Shown here piece by piece: positions 8,387 through 16,089 of a stretch of DNA of 64,000 bases. The notes below the pieces were generated by a model. It worked only from the letters and a program-made list of their open reading frames with translations, had not been told where the DNA came from and did no database searches. The DNA lies in contig JADKJL010000001.1 in assembly GCA_016721015.1 (NCBI GenBank), positions 992,001 to 1,056,000 of the forward strand, given 5' to 3'. Both the position numbers and the translations under genes were made by a program. The stretch comes from Lysobacterales bacterium (GTDB lineage: Bacteria; Pseudomonadota; Gammaproteobacteria; Xanthomonadales; Rhodanobacteraceae). Positions within the stretch are counted from its first letter, which is position 1; the number at the start of each line of letters is the position of its first letter.

Positions 8387-8974
8387 ATGACTGTCTTGAT
8401 CATTTTGGGTGTCATTGTTCTGTTCGTCTTCTATGCCATAGGTATCTACAACGGACTAGTCACGGCGCGCAACGGCTACAAGAACGCTTTCGCCCAAATC
8501 GATGTCCAGTTGACCCGTCGCTATGATCTGATTCCAAATCTGGTCGAGACGGCCAAAGGCTACATGAAGCATGAGCGCGAAACGCTGGAAGCCGTCATCC
8601 AGGCACGAAATTCGGCCGTTTCGGGGCTTTCCGCGGCCAAGGCCAATCCGGGCGATCCGCAAGCCATGCAACAACTGTCCGGTGCGGAAAACGTTTTGAC
8701 CCAGACATTGGGCCGTTTGTTCGCGCTGTCGGAGGCTTATCCCGACCTGAAGGCCAACCAGAACATGATGCAGCTCAGCGAAGAGCTGACTTCGACCGAA
8801 AACAAGGTCGCCTTCGCCCGCCAGGCGTACAACGATTCGGTGATGAGCTACAACAATGCCCGCGAAGTCTTCCCGAGTTCGATCGTGGCCAACATGTTCG
8901 CGTTTGTGCCGGCGCAACTGCTCGAGATCGATGCCCCCGAAAAGCGCGAGGCGGTAAAGGTTTCATTCACTTGA
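8387..8974 (+). CDS. lemA: LemA family protein
   Basis: A protein of 195 aa: a membrane helix at residues 2-22 (VLIILGVIVLFVFYAIGIYN), then the LemA domain with NGYKNAFAQIDVQLTRRYDL, PNLVETAKGYMKHE and YNDSVMSYN. These proteins are anchored with an exposed alpha-helical coiled domain, and their role is poorly known. LemA is very often encoded next to an M48 metalloprotease, as here, which suggests work in membrane protein quality control. A GGAGGAAATGAA site directly precedes the ATG. Confidence 0.93.
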   Translation: MTVLIILGVIVLFVFYAIGIYNGLVTARNGYKNAFAQIDVQLTRRYDLIPNLVETAKGYMKHERETLEAVIQARNSAVSGLSAAKANPGDPQAMQQLSGAENVLTQTLGRLFALSEAYPDLKANQNMMQLSEELTSTENKVAFARQAYNDSVMSYNNAREVFPSSIVANMFAFVPAQLLEIDAPEKREAVKVSFT

Positions 8975-9040
8975 TGGCTGCTGCGGGCGGCCTGCCGGTA
9001 TCGGCGAGCCGCCCGCCGGGTTGATGTCGAGGATTGTCAG

Positions 9041-10996
9041 CTGAATTTCTTCGCCCATCAGGAGCTTGCACGCAAGCAGACGCGACGGATGATCGTGCTG
9101 TTCACGATTGCCGTGATCTGCATTGTGATCGCCGTCGATTTTGTCGTCGTGGTCGCGCTCGGCATCAGCAACGATCATCGCCACGCTGCGGGTGGGCCCG
9201 GAACGGGCGCCATTGTTGCGACCAGCGTCGGCGTGATTGCGGTGATCGGCTTTGCCACGCTGTATCGAGTTTCGACCCTGCGTGCCGGCGGCAGCGCGGT
9301 TGCCCTGCAACTCGGGGCAACGCCGGTGCCGGTCGATACATCGGAGTTTGCCTACCGTCGTCTGCGCAACGTGATCGAGGAAATCGCGATCGCCTCGGGA
9401 GTGCCGGTGCCGGAGATCTTCGTGCTTGAAGAGGAAACCGCGATCAACGCGTTCGCCTCCGGCTACTCGCCGGCCGACGCCGCGGTCACGGTCACCCGGG
9501 GTTGCCTCGACAAGCTCACGCGCGAGGAACTGCAAGGCGTCATCGCGCACGAGTTCAGTCACGTGCTCAATGGCGACATGCGGCTGAACATTCGCCTGAT
9601 CGGCGTAGCCTTCGGCATCCTTGTGCTGGCCATCGTCGGGCGCAAGATCGCCGAGGCAACCGGGCGCTCGCGCAGCCGCGACAGTGCCGGGATTGCCATC
9701 TTCGGAATCGCCTTGCTTGTGGTCGGCTATATCGGCGTCTTCTTCGCGCGCATCATCAAGGCGTCGATCTCGCGTCAGCGTGAATACCTGGCCGATGCCT
9801 CGGCCGTGCAGTTCACCCGTCAGACCGATGGCATTGCCGGTGCGTTGAAGAAGATCGGTGGACTCAGCGAAGGCTCCAAACTGACCAGCCATGACGGCGA
9901 GGAGGTTTCGCACATGCTGTTTGGGGATGGCGTCGGTTATTCGGCGCTGTTTGCAACGCATCCCGCCCTGACCGACCGCATCAAGCGCCTGCAGCCAAAT
10001 TTCAATCCGGCCGAGTTTGCCGAAATCGCTGCCGACTGGACGCAACCGCGGCGCGTCGGTGAGACCGATGATCCGCACGTCTCGTTGGCTGGATTCGCTC
10101 CGGCGCGCTCATCCGCCCGATTCCATCCGGTCGGGAGAGTCGATGGTTTGCCCTTGTCCACACAGGAAGTGCGCCTGTCGGCCAATGCGGTATCCGAACA
10201 GGTCGGTAATCCGGACAAAGGTGACTATCGCGCGGCGGCCGCATTGAGCATGACCATCCCGCCTGCGCTCAGCGCAGCCGCTCACGGAAGAGAGGAGTCG
10301 ATGGCGATGGTGTTCGCTCTGTTGTTGAATGCGGACGCGGCCGTACGCAAGCAGCAAATTGAACTGATCGCCCACTATTACGATGACGGCACGGCGGCCG
10401 TGGTCGAGCAACTGGCTGCTCAAACCGGGCAGTTGCATCCGATGCAGCGTCTGCCGCTGGCCGCGCTAGCGTTTCCCGCATTGCGTCGCCATCCGCGACC
10501 CAAGCTGCAAATCTTCGTCATTGTCCTCAAACAACTGATCAAGGCCGATGGCCGGGTCAGTCTGGATGAATATTGCCTGGCCCGATTGGTCGGCGTGCAG
10601 GTCATCGATGCGCTGAATCCGGCGACGACGCGGGTCATGGGACGAATCAAGCTCGGGGATGCCGGCGTTGAATTGTGCGACCTTTTTTCGGTGGTCGCCG
10701 AGTATGGCCATGACGATATCGAAGGTGCCCGGCGAGCCTATGTGCTGGGTCTCAACGAGGTGCTGCCGAACATGAAGCCCGTTTATGCGCCGCCGGCAGA
10801 CTGGGCGCTGGCGCTCGATCGCGCCCTGCCCAAGCTCGATCTGCTGACCCCGGCAGGCAAGGAGTTGGTGGTTCGTGGACTGACCCATGCGATCAGCGCG
10901 GATGGCATTGTCAGCGTCAATGAAGCCGAGTTGCTGCGCACGGTCTGTGCAGCCCTGCATTGCCCGTTGCCGCCCATCCTTCAGCAGTCCGCCTGA
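9041..10996 (+). CDS. M48 (HtpX-like) membrane metalloprotease with C-terminal TerB-like repeats
   Basis: A membrane zinc protease of about 651 aa. It has two membrane segments near residues 20-42 and 58-76, the zinc motif HEFSH near residue 170, two more hydrophobic segments, and REYLADASAVQF with the third zinc ligand. A long C-terminal part holds TerB-like acidic helices (KADGRVSLDEY, SADGIVSVNEAE). The first ATG in frame (9089) would cut off the conserved amphipathic start LNFFAHQELARKQTRRM. The frame is open upstream, and CTG 9041 has GAGGA 7 bases ahead of it, so I use this rare start. It forms an operon with lemA, 66 bases away. Role: probably degradation of misfolded membrane proteins. 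Confidence 0.87.
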   Translation: MNFFAHQELARKQTRRMIVLFTIAVICIVIAVDFVVVVALGISNDHRHAAGGPGTGAIVATSVGVIAVIGFATLYRVSTLRAGGSAVALQLGATPVPVDTSEFAYRRLRNVIEEIAIASGVPVPEIFVLEEETAINAFASGYSPADAAVTVTRGCLDKLTREELQGVIAHEFSHVLNGDMRLNIRLIGVAFGILVLAIVGRKIAEATGRSRSRDSAGIAIFGIALLVVGYIGVFFARIIKASISRQREYLADASAVQFTRQTDGIAGALKKIGGLSEGSKLTSHDGEEVSHMLFGDGVGYSALFATHPALTDRIKRLQPNFNPAEFAEIAADWTQPRRVGETDDPHVSLAGFAPARSSARFHPVGRVDGLPLSTQEVRLSANAVSEQVGNPDKGDYRAAAALSMTIPPALSAAAHGREESMAMVFALLLNADAAVRKQQIELIAHYYDDGTAAVVEQLAAQTGQLHPMQRLPLAALAFPALRRHPRPKLQIFVIVLKQLIKADGRVSLDEYCLARLVGVQVIDALNPATTRVMGRIKLGDAGVELCDLFSVVAEYGHDDIEGARRAYVLGLNEVLPNMKPVYAPPADWALALDRALPKLDLLTPAGKELVVRGLTHAISADGIVSVNEAELLRTVCAALHCPLPPILQQSA

Positions 10997-11087
10997 ATCC
11001 GTAGCGCGACGCACGAATTGCGCGGGTGCCGTTGCGATCTGCCGGCGGGTCGTGGAGCATAGCGGCCCCGTTGCCCACCCCGATCCC

Positions 11088-11639
11088 ATGAGCCGAGATT
11101 CCGAAGCCGTCGATGCTCGCCTTGAGCAGGTTCTGAGCGATTTCGGCTCGCGCCTGGGCGCCTTGATGCGCAGCTACCGGCTGGACCGGCACGGCATCGA
11201 CCCCGACGACGTCGAGCAGGAAGTCCGCATCCGGCTGTGGAAGGCGATCTCGCGTGACCGCTCCGGGGCCTTTCATGCGTCTTATGTGCAGAGAGTGGTA
11301 GCGACCACGGTGATCGATGCGTTGCGGCGGGCCGAAGTCAGGGCCACCGAACCGTTGCCCGAGGAAGATGACGAGCCCGGCGGGTTGCCGGAGCAAGGCG
11401 TCGGCCCCGAGCAGTCGGCCAGCGATGGCGAGCGCATGGGTGGCCTGCAGCGGTGTCTGGCGGAGATTCCTGAACGCCGACGCCTGCCGATCACCCTGCA
11501 CCTGCAAGGCTATTCATTGCAGGAGATCGCCGATGTGGTTGGAACATCCGCGGAAGCGGCAAGAAAACTGGTAACGCGAGGCTTGGATGGATTGAAGTCC
11601 CGCCTGCGCGAATTGGGATACGGTGAATTCGATGATTGA
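11088..11639 (+). CDS. RNA polymerase ECF-type sigma factor (pair 1)
   Basis: A sigma factor of 183 aa with region 2 (IDPDDVEQEVRIRLWKAI) and a C-terminal region 4 helix-turn-helix (GYSLQEIADVVGTSAEAARK). It lacks regions 1 and 3, as expected for an extracytoplasmic-function sigma factor. ATG 11088 gives a normal N-terminus; the open frame further upstream overlaps the M48 gene and looks like chance. Its stop overlaps the start of the next gene (ATGATTGA), so the two are translationally coupled and probably form a sigma/anti-sigma pair. The signal sensed is unknown. Confidence 0.88.
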   Translation: MSRDSEAVDARLEQVLSDFGSRLGALMRSYRLDRHGIDPDDVEQEVRIRLWKAISRDRSGAFHASYVQRVVATTVIDALRRAEVRATEPLPEEDDEPGGLPEQGVGPEQSASDGERMGGLQRCLAEIPERRRLPITLHLQGYSLQEIADVVGTSAEAARKLVTRGLDGLKSRLRELGYGEFDD

Positions 11640-12162
11640 GCAAAGCCTGTCAAAACTCTATCAACAGATGAGCCTGCAGGCGCAAGCAGGCAGTGCGGAG
11701 TTGTTCGATGGCGAGACCCTGCTCGCTGCGGCAGCCGGAACCTTGTCGGGCGATCGACGCGATGAAGTCGCCGCCAGGCTTTCGCGTTCACCTTTGCAAA
11801 CCGATCTCGTGCGCATGCTGCATGAACTGGCGGTTGATTCAGCAGTCGTCGCCGATGCGGTGAATGAGCGTTGCTCCATTGCACATTCGCGCGGGGGTCG
11901 TCGGCTTCGGCACAACGGCGGCAACGCACCACGCCATTCGACTCGGCTTCGCTGGGTCGGCCTCGCCGCCTGCCTGATGCTGGTGTTCGGCTTCGTGCTC
12001 TGGCAACCGCATTCCAGTCAGCCGGCGGACGGCGACACGATGGCAGCCACGAAACCCGATCGGATCTTCACCAGCCAGGATCGCATCTTTGCGGCAAATG
12101 ATGCCTCGGCCTCGCAAGGTGTCGGCGACAGTGTGTTCCAGTCGAGTTTCAACGGCGGCTGA
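11632..12162 (+). CDS. putative membrane anti-sigma factor with motif-like C-terminal tail
   Basis: A protein of 176 aa. The helical N-terminal part (about residues 1-100) should be cytoplasmic and includes FDGETLLAAAAGTLSGDRRDEV, an arrangement seen in anti-sigma proteins, but I see no HxxxCxxC zinc motif. One membrane helix follows at about 104-122 (WVGLAACLMLVFGFVLW), then a short periplasmic part. It ends in DSVFQSSFNGG, a looser version of the tail on secreted proteins in this window. The anti-sigma role is inferred from overlap with the sigma gene and from topology. Confidence 0.68.
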   Translation: MIEQSLSKLYQQMSLQAQAGSAELFDGETLLAAAAGTLSGDRRDEVAARLSRSPLQTDLVRMLHELAVDSAVVADAVNERCSIAHSRGGRRLRHNGGNAPRHSTRLRWVGLAACLMLVFGFVLWQPHSSQPADGDTMAATKPDRIFTSQDRIFAANDASASQGVGDSVFQSSFNGG

Positions 12163-12189
12163 TTTCGCCGGGAAATTGATACAGGAAAG

Positions 12190-12215
12190 CGCCCGGCATG
12201 TCCGGGCGTTTTCTT
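12190..12215 (+). terminator. rho-independent terminator of sigma operon 1
   Basis: CGCCCGG and CCGGGCG form a 7-bp stem with a 5-base loop followed by TTTTCTT, between the convergent ends of the sigma operon and prfC. Confidence 0.85.
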
Positions 12216-12224
12216 GTCAATCGC

Positions 12225-13826
12225 TCAGGCGGCGACGGACGTTGCGTGCTCGCGGGTTGCGGCGAATTCGATGTCGGGCCAGCGTTCGACGGTCAATTGC
12301 AGGTTGACCCGGCTCGGGGCGATGTAGACCAGCTCGCCGGCGGCGTCGATCGCCAGGTTCTGCGCGGCCTTCTCGCGGAATTCCTCGAGCTTCCTGGCAT
12401 TGGCGCAATGCACCCAGCGTGCGGTGACCACGCCGACATTCTCGAAGGCGCATTCGACGCCGTACTCGTCCTTGAGCCGGTAAGCGACGACATCGAACTG
12501 CAGCACGCCCACTGCGCCGAGAATCAGGTCGTTCGACATCAGTGGCCGGAAGAACTGGGTTGCGCCTTCTTCGGACAACTGGGCGAGACCCTTTTGCAAG
12601 GCCTTCATCTTGAGCGGATCCTTCAGGCGCGCACGACGGAACAGTTCCGGTGCGAAATTCGGGATGCCGGTGAAACTGAGCGCCTCGCCTTCGGTGAAGG
12701 TGTCGCCAATCGAGATCGTGCCGTGGTTGTGCAGGCCGATGACATCGCCGGCATACGCCTGGTCGACGATTTCACGATCCGATGCCATGAAGGTCAGCGC
12801 ATTGGCGAGCTTCATTTCCTTGCCACTGCGGGTGTGCAGCGCCTTCATGCCGCCTGAAAATGTGCCCGAACAGATACGCATGAAGGCGACCCGGTCACGG
12901 TGCATTGGATCCATGTTGGCCTGGATCTTGAACACGAAGCCGGTCATGTGTGGCTCGTCCGCATTCACCGTACGCGTGGTCGTCTCGTGTGATTTCGGCG
13001 CCGGTGCATGTTCGACAAAGAAATCGAGCAGCAACTGCACGCCGAAGTTGTTGACCGCCGAGCCGAAGAACACCGGAGCCAGCTTGCCGGCGAGGTAGGC
13101 CTCCTTGTCAAAGGGATGCGAGGCCCCACGCACGAGCTCGAGCTCGTCATTCAGTTCGCGCCATGCCTCCTCGCCGATGCGCGCACGCAGGGCAGGATCG
13201 TCAATGCCCTTGAAGATTGTCGAATCCTGGCGCGTGAAATTCTTGCCCGACTCGAAGACATGCACCTCATCGAGAAGCAGGTGATAGACGCCCTTGAGTC
13301 GCGAACCCATGCCGATCGGCCAGGTCACCGGCGCACAGGCGATGCCGAGAACGGACTCGATTTCGTCGAGCAGCTCGATCGGCGCGCGACCCTCGCGATC
13401 GAGCTTGTTGATGAAGGTCATGATCGGCGTATCGCGCAATCGGCAGACTTCCATAAGCTTGATCGTGCGCTCCTCGACGCCCTTCGCGCAGTCGATCACC
13501 ATCAGCGCCGAATCGACGGCGGTGAGCACGCGATAGGTGTCTTCCGAGAAGTCGGCATGGCCCGGCGTATCGAGCAGGTTGACCACGCTTCCGGCATACG
13601 GAAACTGCATGATCGAGCTGGTCACCGAGATGCCACGCTCCTTTTCCAGTGCCATCCAGTCCGAAGTCGCATGGCGCGAGGTCTTGCGGGATTTGACCGA
13701 ACCGGCCATCTGGATTGCGCCGCCGAACAGCAGCAGCTTTTCGGTCAGCGTGGTCTTGCCCGCATCGGGATGGGAAATGATGGCGAAGGTGCGCCGCCGG
13801 CGCATCTCGTTGACGGAATTGTTCAT
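12225..13826 (-). CDS. prfC: peptide chain release factor 3
   Basis: A translational GTPase of about 533 aa that recycles RF1 and RF2 from the ribosome after termination. G motifs are intact: SHPDAGKTT (G1), DTPGHADF (G3) and NKLDREGR (G4). RRRRTFAIISHPDAG at the N-terminus and the domain II/III signatures (FKIQANMDP and others) identify RF3 rather than EF-G or EF-Tu. ATG 13826 gives a length close to the E. coli protein (529 aa); ATG 13868 is a possible longer start, and neither has a strong ribosome binding site. It stands alone, flanked by the two sigma systems. Confidence 0.96.
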   Translation of the reverse strand: MNNSVNEMRRRRTFAIISHPDAGKTTLTEKLLLFGGAIQMAGSVKSRKTSRHATSDWMALEKERGISVTSSIMQFPYAGSVVNLLDTPGHADFSEDTYRVLTAVDSALMVIDCAKGVEERTIKLMEVCRLRDTPIMTFINKLDREGRAPIELLDEIESVLGIACAPVTWPIGMGSRLKGVYHLLLDEVHVFESGKNFTRQDSTIFKGIDDPALRARIGEEAWRELNDELELVRGASHPFDKEAYLAGKLAPVFFGSAVNNFGVQLLLDFFVEHAPAPKSHETTTRTVNADEPHMTGFVFKIQANMDPMHRDRVAFMRICSGTFSGGMKALHTRSGKEMKLANALTFMASDREIVDQAYAGDVIGLHNHGTISIGDTFTEGEALSFTGIPNFAPELFRRARLKDPLKMKALQKGLAQLSEEGATQFFRPLMSNDLILGAVGVLQFDVVAYRLKDEYGVECAFENVGVVTARWVHCANARKLEEFREKAAQNLAIDAAGELVYIAPSRVNLQLTVERWPDIEFAATREHATSVAA

Positions 13827-13967
13827 GGCTGGGTCTGGATCAGCTGCAGGCACCATTGTGGGCTGCATGCGGGGCGCGCATTGTACGCGAGCCGGACGCC
13901 GGCTTTCCGTTTGACGAGTCAGCGGGACACGGCTGCCGGCCTCATCTTCGCCTTGGCGTAAGCCCGA

Positions 13968-14870
13968 TCAGTCGCGGCGGATACTGATATCGCCGCTGAA
14001 CGTGTCGATCTTGATGCGTGCGCTGCCACCGCCGACGGTCGTGTCGAGTGACCGGCCAGGCCCGTGTTCCGGCTCTTCGACCTTGCCGAAATCGGTGCGG
14101 ATGCGGCCGCTGAAGGTCTCCGCCTCGATTCGCGCCGAGAGATCGGCGCTGGCATCGATGCGGATGTCGCCGCTCATCGTTTCCGCATCGACGCGTGCAT
14201 CGTCGGTCGGCTTGCCGCGCAGGCTGATGTCGCCGGAGACGGAGCTGGCGGAGAATTCGCGATAGGTGTCCGTTGCCGCCGCGATATTGCCGGATACGGT
14301 TTCGAGTTTGAGCCGCCCGCGATTGGCGCGTGAATCGATGTCACCGGAGACCGTTTCTACATGCGCACGCTCGCCGCTGCCGCTCAGTTCGACCCGACCG
14401 CTGACGCTGCCGACCTCGAGTTCGTGCGCGTTGCTGTCGAGGCGGATCTTGCCACTGACGCTGTCCACATTGAGCAGTTGGCCGGACGAACCAGTGACTG
14501 TCACCTCGGCACTGACGGTTTCGATATGCAGCTCGGCCCCCTGTGGCACGCGGATGTCGAGGATCGAATCCTCCATTTTCGAATTTGAGCCCCAATTGAA
14601 CCAGCCAGACGATTCGGGTTTCTCGACTTCGATATCGATCCGCGAACCGCTGCCATCGACGCGCAGGCCCTTGCTGCCCTGGCCGAGCGTGCCGGTGATC
14701 TCGACGCGATTCTGCTCCCAGCCACTGACAGCCACCGAGCCGCGCACGTTGGTGATGTCGATTCGTGCCGTCGCATCGGCGTCGCGGCTTTCATGGATCG
14801 GCGTTCCGGCCAGCGCGGTCGAACTGCCAGCCAGCAACAGGAGAATCGTCAAGGGGCGCATGCATTTCAT
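13968..14870 (-). CDS. secreted DUF4097 beta-strand repeat protein
   Basis: A protein of 300 aa with signal peptide MRPLTILLLLAGSSTALA. The rest is built from short repeats of the type ETVSGDI or SVSGRVELSG, each giving one turn of beta structure (for example VDSVSGKI, VGSVSGRV, VETVSGDI, AETMSGDI, DTFSGDI). This is the DUF4097 solenoid. The repeats occupy about residues 85-298. DUF4097 genes frequently follow sigma/anti-sigma pairs, as here: it begins 9 bases after the anti-sigma-like gene. The function of the family is unknown; an envelope-stress role is an inference from context. Confidence 0.85.
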   Translation of the reverse strand: MKCMRPLTILLLLAGSSTALAGTPIHESRDADATARIDITNVRGSVAVSGWEQNRVEITGTLGQGSKGLRVDGSGSRIDIEVEKPESSGWFNWGSNSKMEDSILDIRVPQGAELHIETVSAEVTVTGSSGQLLNVDSVSGKIRLDSNAHELEVGSVSGRVELSGSGERAHVETVSGDIDSRANRGRLKLETVSGNIAAATDTYREFSASSVSGDISLRGKPTDDARVDAETMSGDIRIDASADLSARIEAETFSGRIRTDFGKVEEPEHGPGRSLDTTVGGGSARIKIDTFSGDISIRRD

Positions 14871-14879
14871 CGTGAATCC

Positions 14880-15347
14880 TCAGCTGGCTTCAAGGCCAAG
14901 TCGGGCAAGCTTGCGTCGCTGCGCATGGGTGCGGTTGATCAAGCCGACCAGAAAGACCGCATCGGGTTGTTGTTGCAAGGCTTGGTCGAGCTCTTGATTG
15001 GCTGCGTCGAGGACGACTTCGGCACTGGCCAGACGGGGGTCACCCGCCGCCGCGAGTTGCCGGGCACGCTCGATCTGCTGGCCGACATCAAGGCCACTGT
15101 GCGATGCGCCAGCGGTGCTCGCCATGAGTTCGCGATGATCCTGCACTGCCAGCGAGAACACCCCCGCACCGATCACCATCGCCAGACCTGCAGCCGCTGC
15201 CCACGGCCAACGTCGGCGACGAGCCGGTATGCGTGCGGGTTGCGAAGCAGCAGCAATTTGCCGGGCAAGCTGCGGCCAGAGATCATGTTGCGGTTCGCGG
15301 GGGCCGCGCAGCTCACGCAATGCGCGGCGGAGTTCAAAATCAGTCAT
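14880..15347 (-). CDS. putative membrane anti-sigma factor (pair 2)
   Basis: A protein of 155 aa. Residues 1-45 are charged and cytoplasmic (MTDFELRRALRELRGPREPQ, a short segment typical of proteins partnered with sigma factors). A membrane helix follows at about 47-66 (WPWAAAAGLAMVIGAGVFSLAV), then a helical periplasmic part with RARQLAAAGDPRLASAEVVL. The start overlaps the stop of the sigma gene (ATGACTGA). No known anti-sigma domain is clearly recognisable, so the role rests on coupling and topology. Confidence 0.7.
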   Translation of the reverse strand: MTDFELRRALRELRGPREPQHDLWPQLARQIAAASQPARIPARRRRWPWAAAAGLAMVIGAGVFSLAVQDHRELMASTAGASHSGLDVGQQIERARQLAAAGDPRLASAEVVLDAANQELDQALQQQPDAVFLVGLINRTHAQRRKLARLGLEAS

Positions 15348-15924
15348 GGCTTTCTCCAAGTGCCCGCTTGAGCAATCCACGGGCCCGATGCAATTGGGCT
15401 TTCGACGAACCGATCGCCATGCCAAGTTCGTTGCCGATCTCCTCGTGCTTCCAGCCCTCGATATCGTGCAGCACGAGGACGGCGCGCGCGCGCGGCGGCA
15501 GGTTCGCGATGGCGCGTTCCAGATCGGCGCGCTCACCGGCACAGAAAGGCCTGACCGGTTCACTGGCTGCCTCAAGGACACTGTCATCGACCGATTCTTC
15601 CGGGTCGTGTTTACGCAGCTCCATCAGCGCGACGTTGACCGCAAGCCGATGCAGCCACGTGCTGAAGGCGCTTTCGAACCGGAAGCTGTCGAGTTTCTGC
15701 CAGGCCCGGAGGAAGGCTTCCTGGGTCAACTCCTCGGCGCGCGAGGGGTTCATGCCGGACAAGCGCCATACGGCACCGTGCACGCGTCCGCAATGACGGC
15801 GATAAAGCTGCTCGAACGCTCCGAGATTGCCGGCTGCGGCGCGCCTGACCAGATCGCCATCCTCGGGTTCGCTCCGTGGTGCGTCGGTCATCGGCAAAGG
15901 CATGGCAAGGCAGGCGGTACTCAT
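15340..15924 (-). CDS. RpoE-like ECF sigma factor (pair 2)
   Basis: A sigma factor of about 194 aa. Region 2 is evident (AFEQLYRRHCGRVHGAVWRL, then RAEELTQEAFLRAWQKLDSF), and region 4 shows LPPRARAVLVLHDIEGWKHEE followed by IGNELGMAIGSSKAQLHRAR. This matches RpoE-type factors of Xanthomonadales. The start is uncertain: ATG 15924, 15903 and 15891 are all in frame and none has a strong ribosome binding site. It is coupled to the membrane protein downstream and then to the DUF4097 gene, forming a three-gene operon. Confidence 0.88.
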   Translation of the reverse strand: MSTACLAMPLPMTDAPRSEPEDGDLVRRAAAGNLGAFEQLYRRHCGRVHGAVWRLSGMNPSRAEELTQEAFLRAWQKLDSFRFESAFSTWLHRLAVNVALMELRKHDPEESVDDSVLEAASEPVRPFCAGERADLERAIANLPPRARAVLVLHDIEGWKHEEIGNELGMAIGSSKAQLHRARGLLKRALGESHD

Positions 15925-15965
15925 GGTGCCAGTTTGGATGCCGACTTGCAGGTTAGGGTTTAGTT

Positions 15966-15995
15966 GGGGAGTGGGGAATTGGGAATGGGTCGGGG
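15966..15995 (+). repeat. G-rich repeat with G-quadruplex pattern (solo arm)
   Basis: Five runs of 3-4 G separated by 2-4 bases (GGGGAGTGGGGAATTGGGAA and on). It resembles the terminal arms of the elements at 54035-54181 and 56656-56817, here without the second arm and directly abutting a REP-type palindrome. Confidence 0.6.
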
Positions 15996-16069
15996 TGGGA
16001 GCGACTTCAGTCGCGATGCTGTTCAACCAGCCAAAGAGAAAACAGCATCGCGACTGAAGTCGCTCCCAC
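15995..16069. repeat. REP-type palindromic doublet (REPIN-like)
   Basis: A perfect 29-base inverted repeat (15995-16023 and 16041-16069) with a 17-base spacer. Each arm contains GGGAGCGACTTCAGTCGCGA, itself a small hairpin, which is the form of repetitive extragenic palindromes known in Pseudomonas and Xanthomonadales. It lies between the 5' end of the RpoE-like gene and the 3' end of pckG. Confidence 0.85.
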
Positions 16070-16089
16070 GTCCGGCCGCCGTGTTGTGC

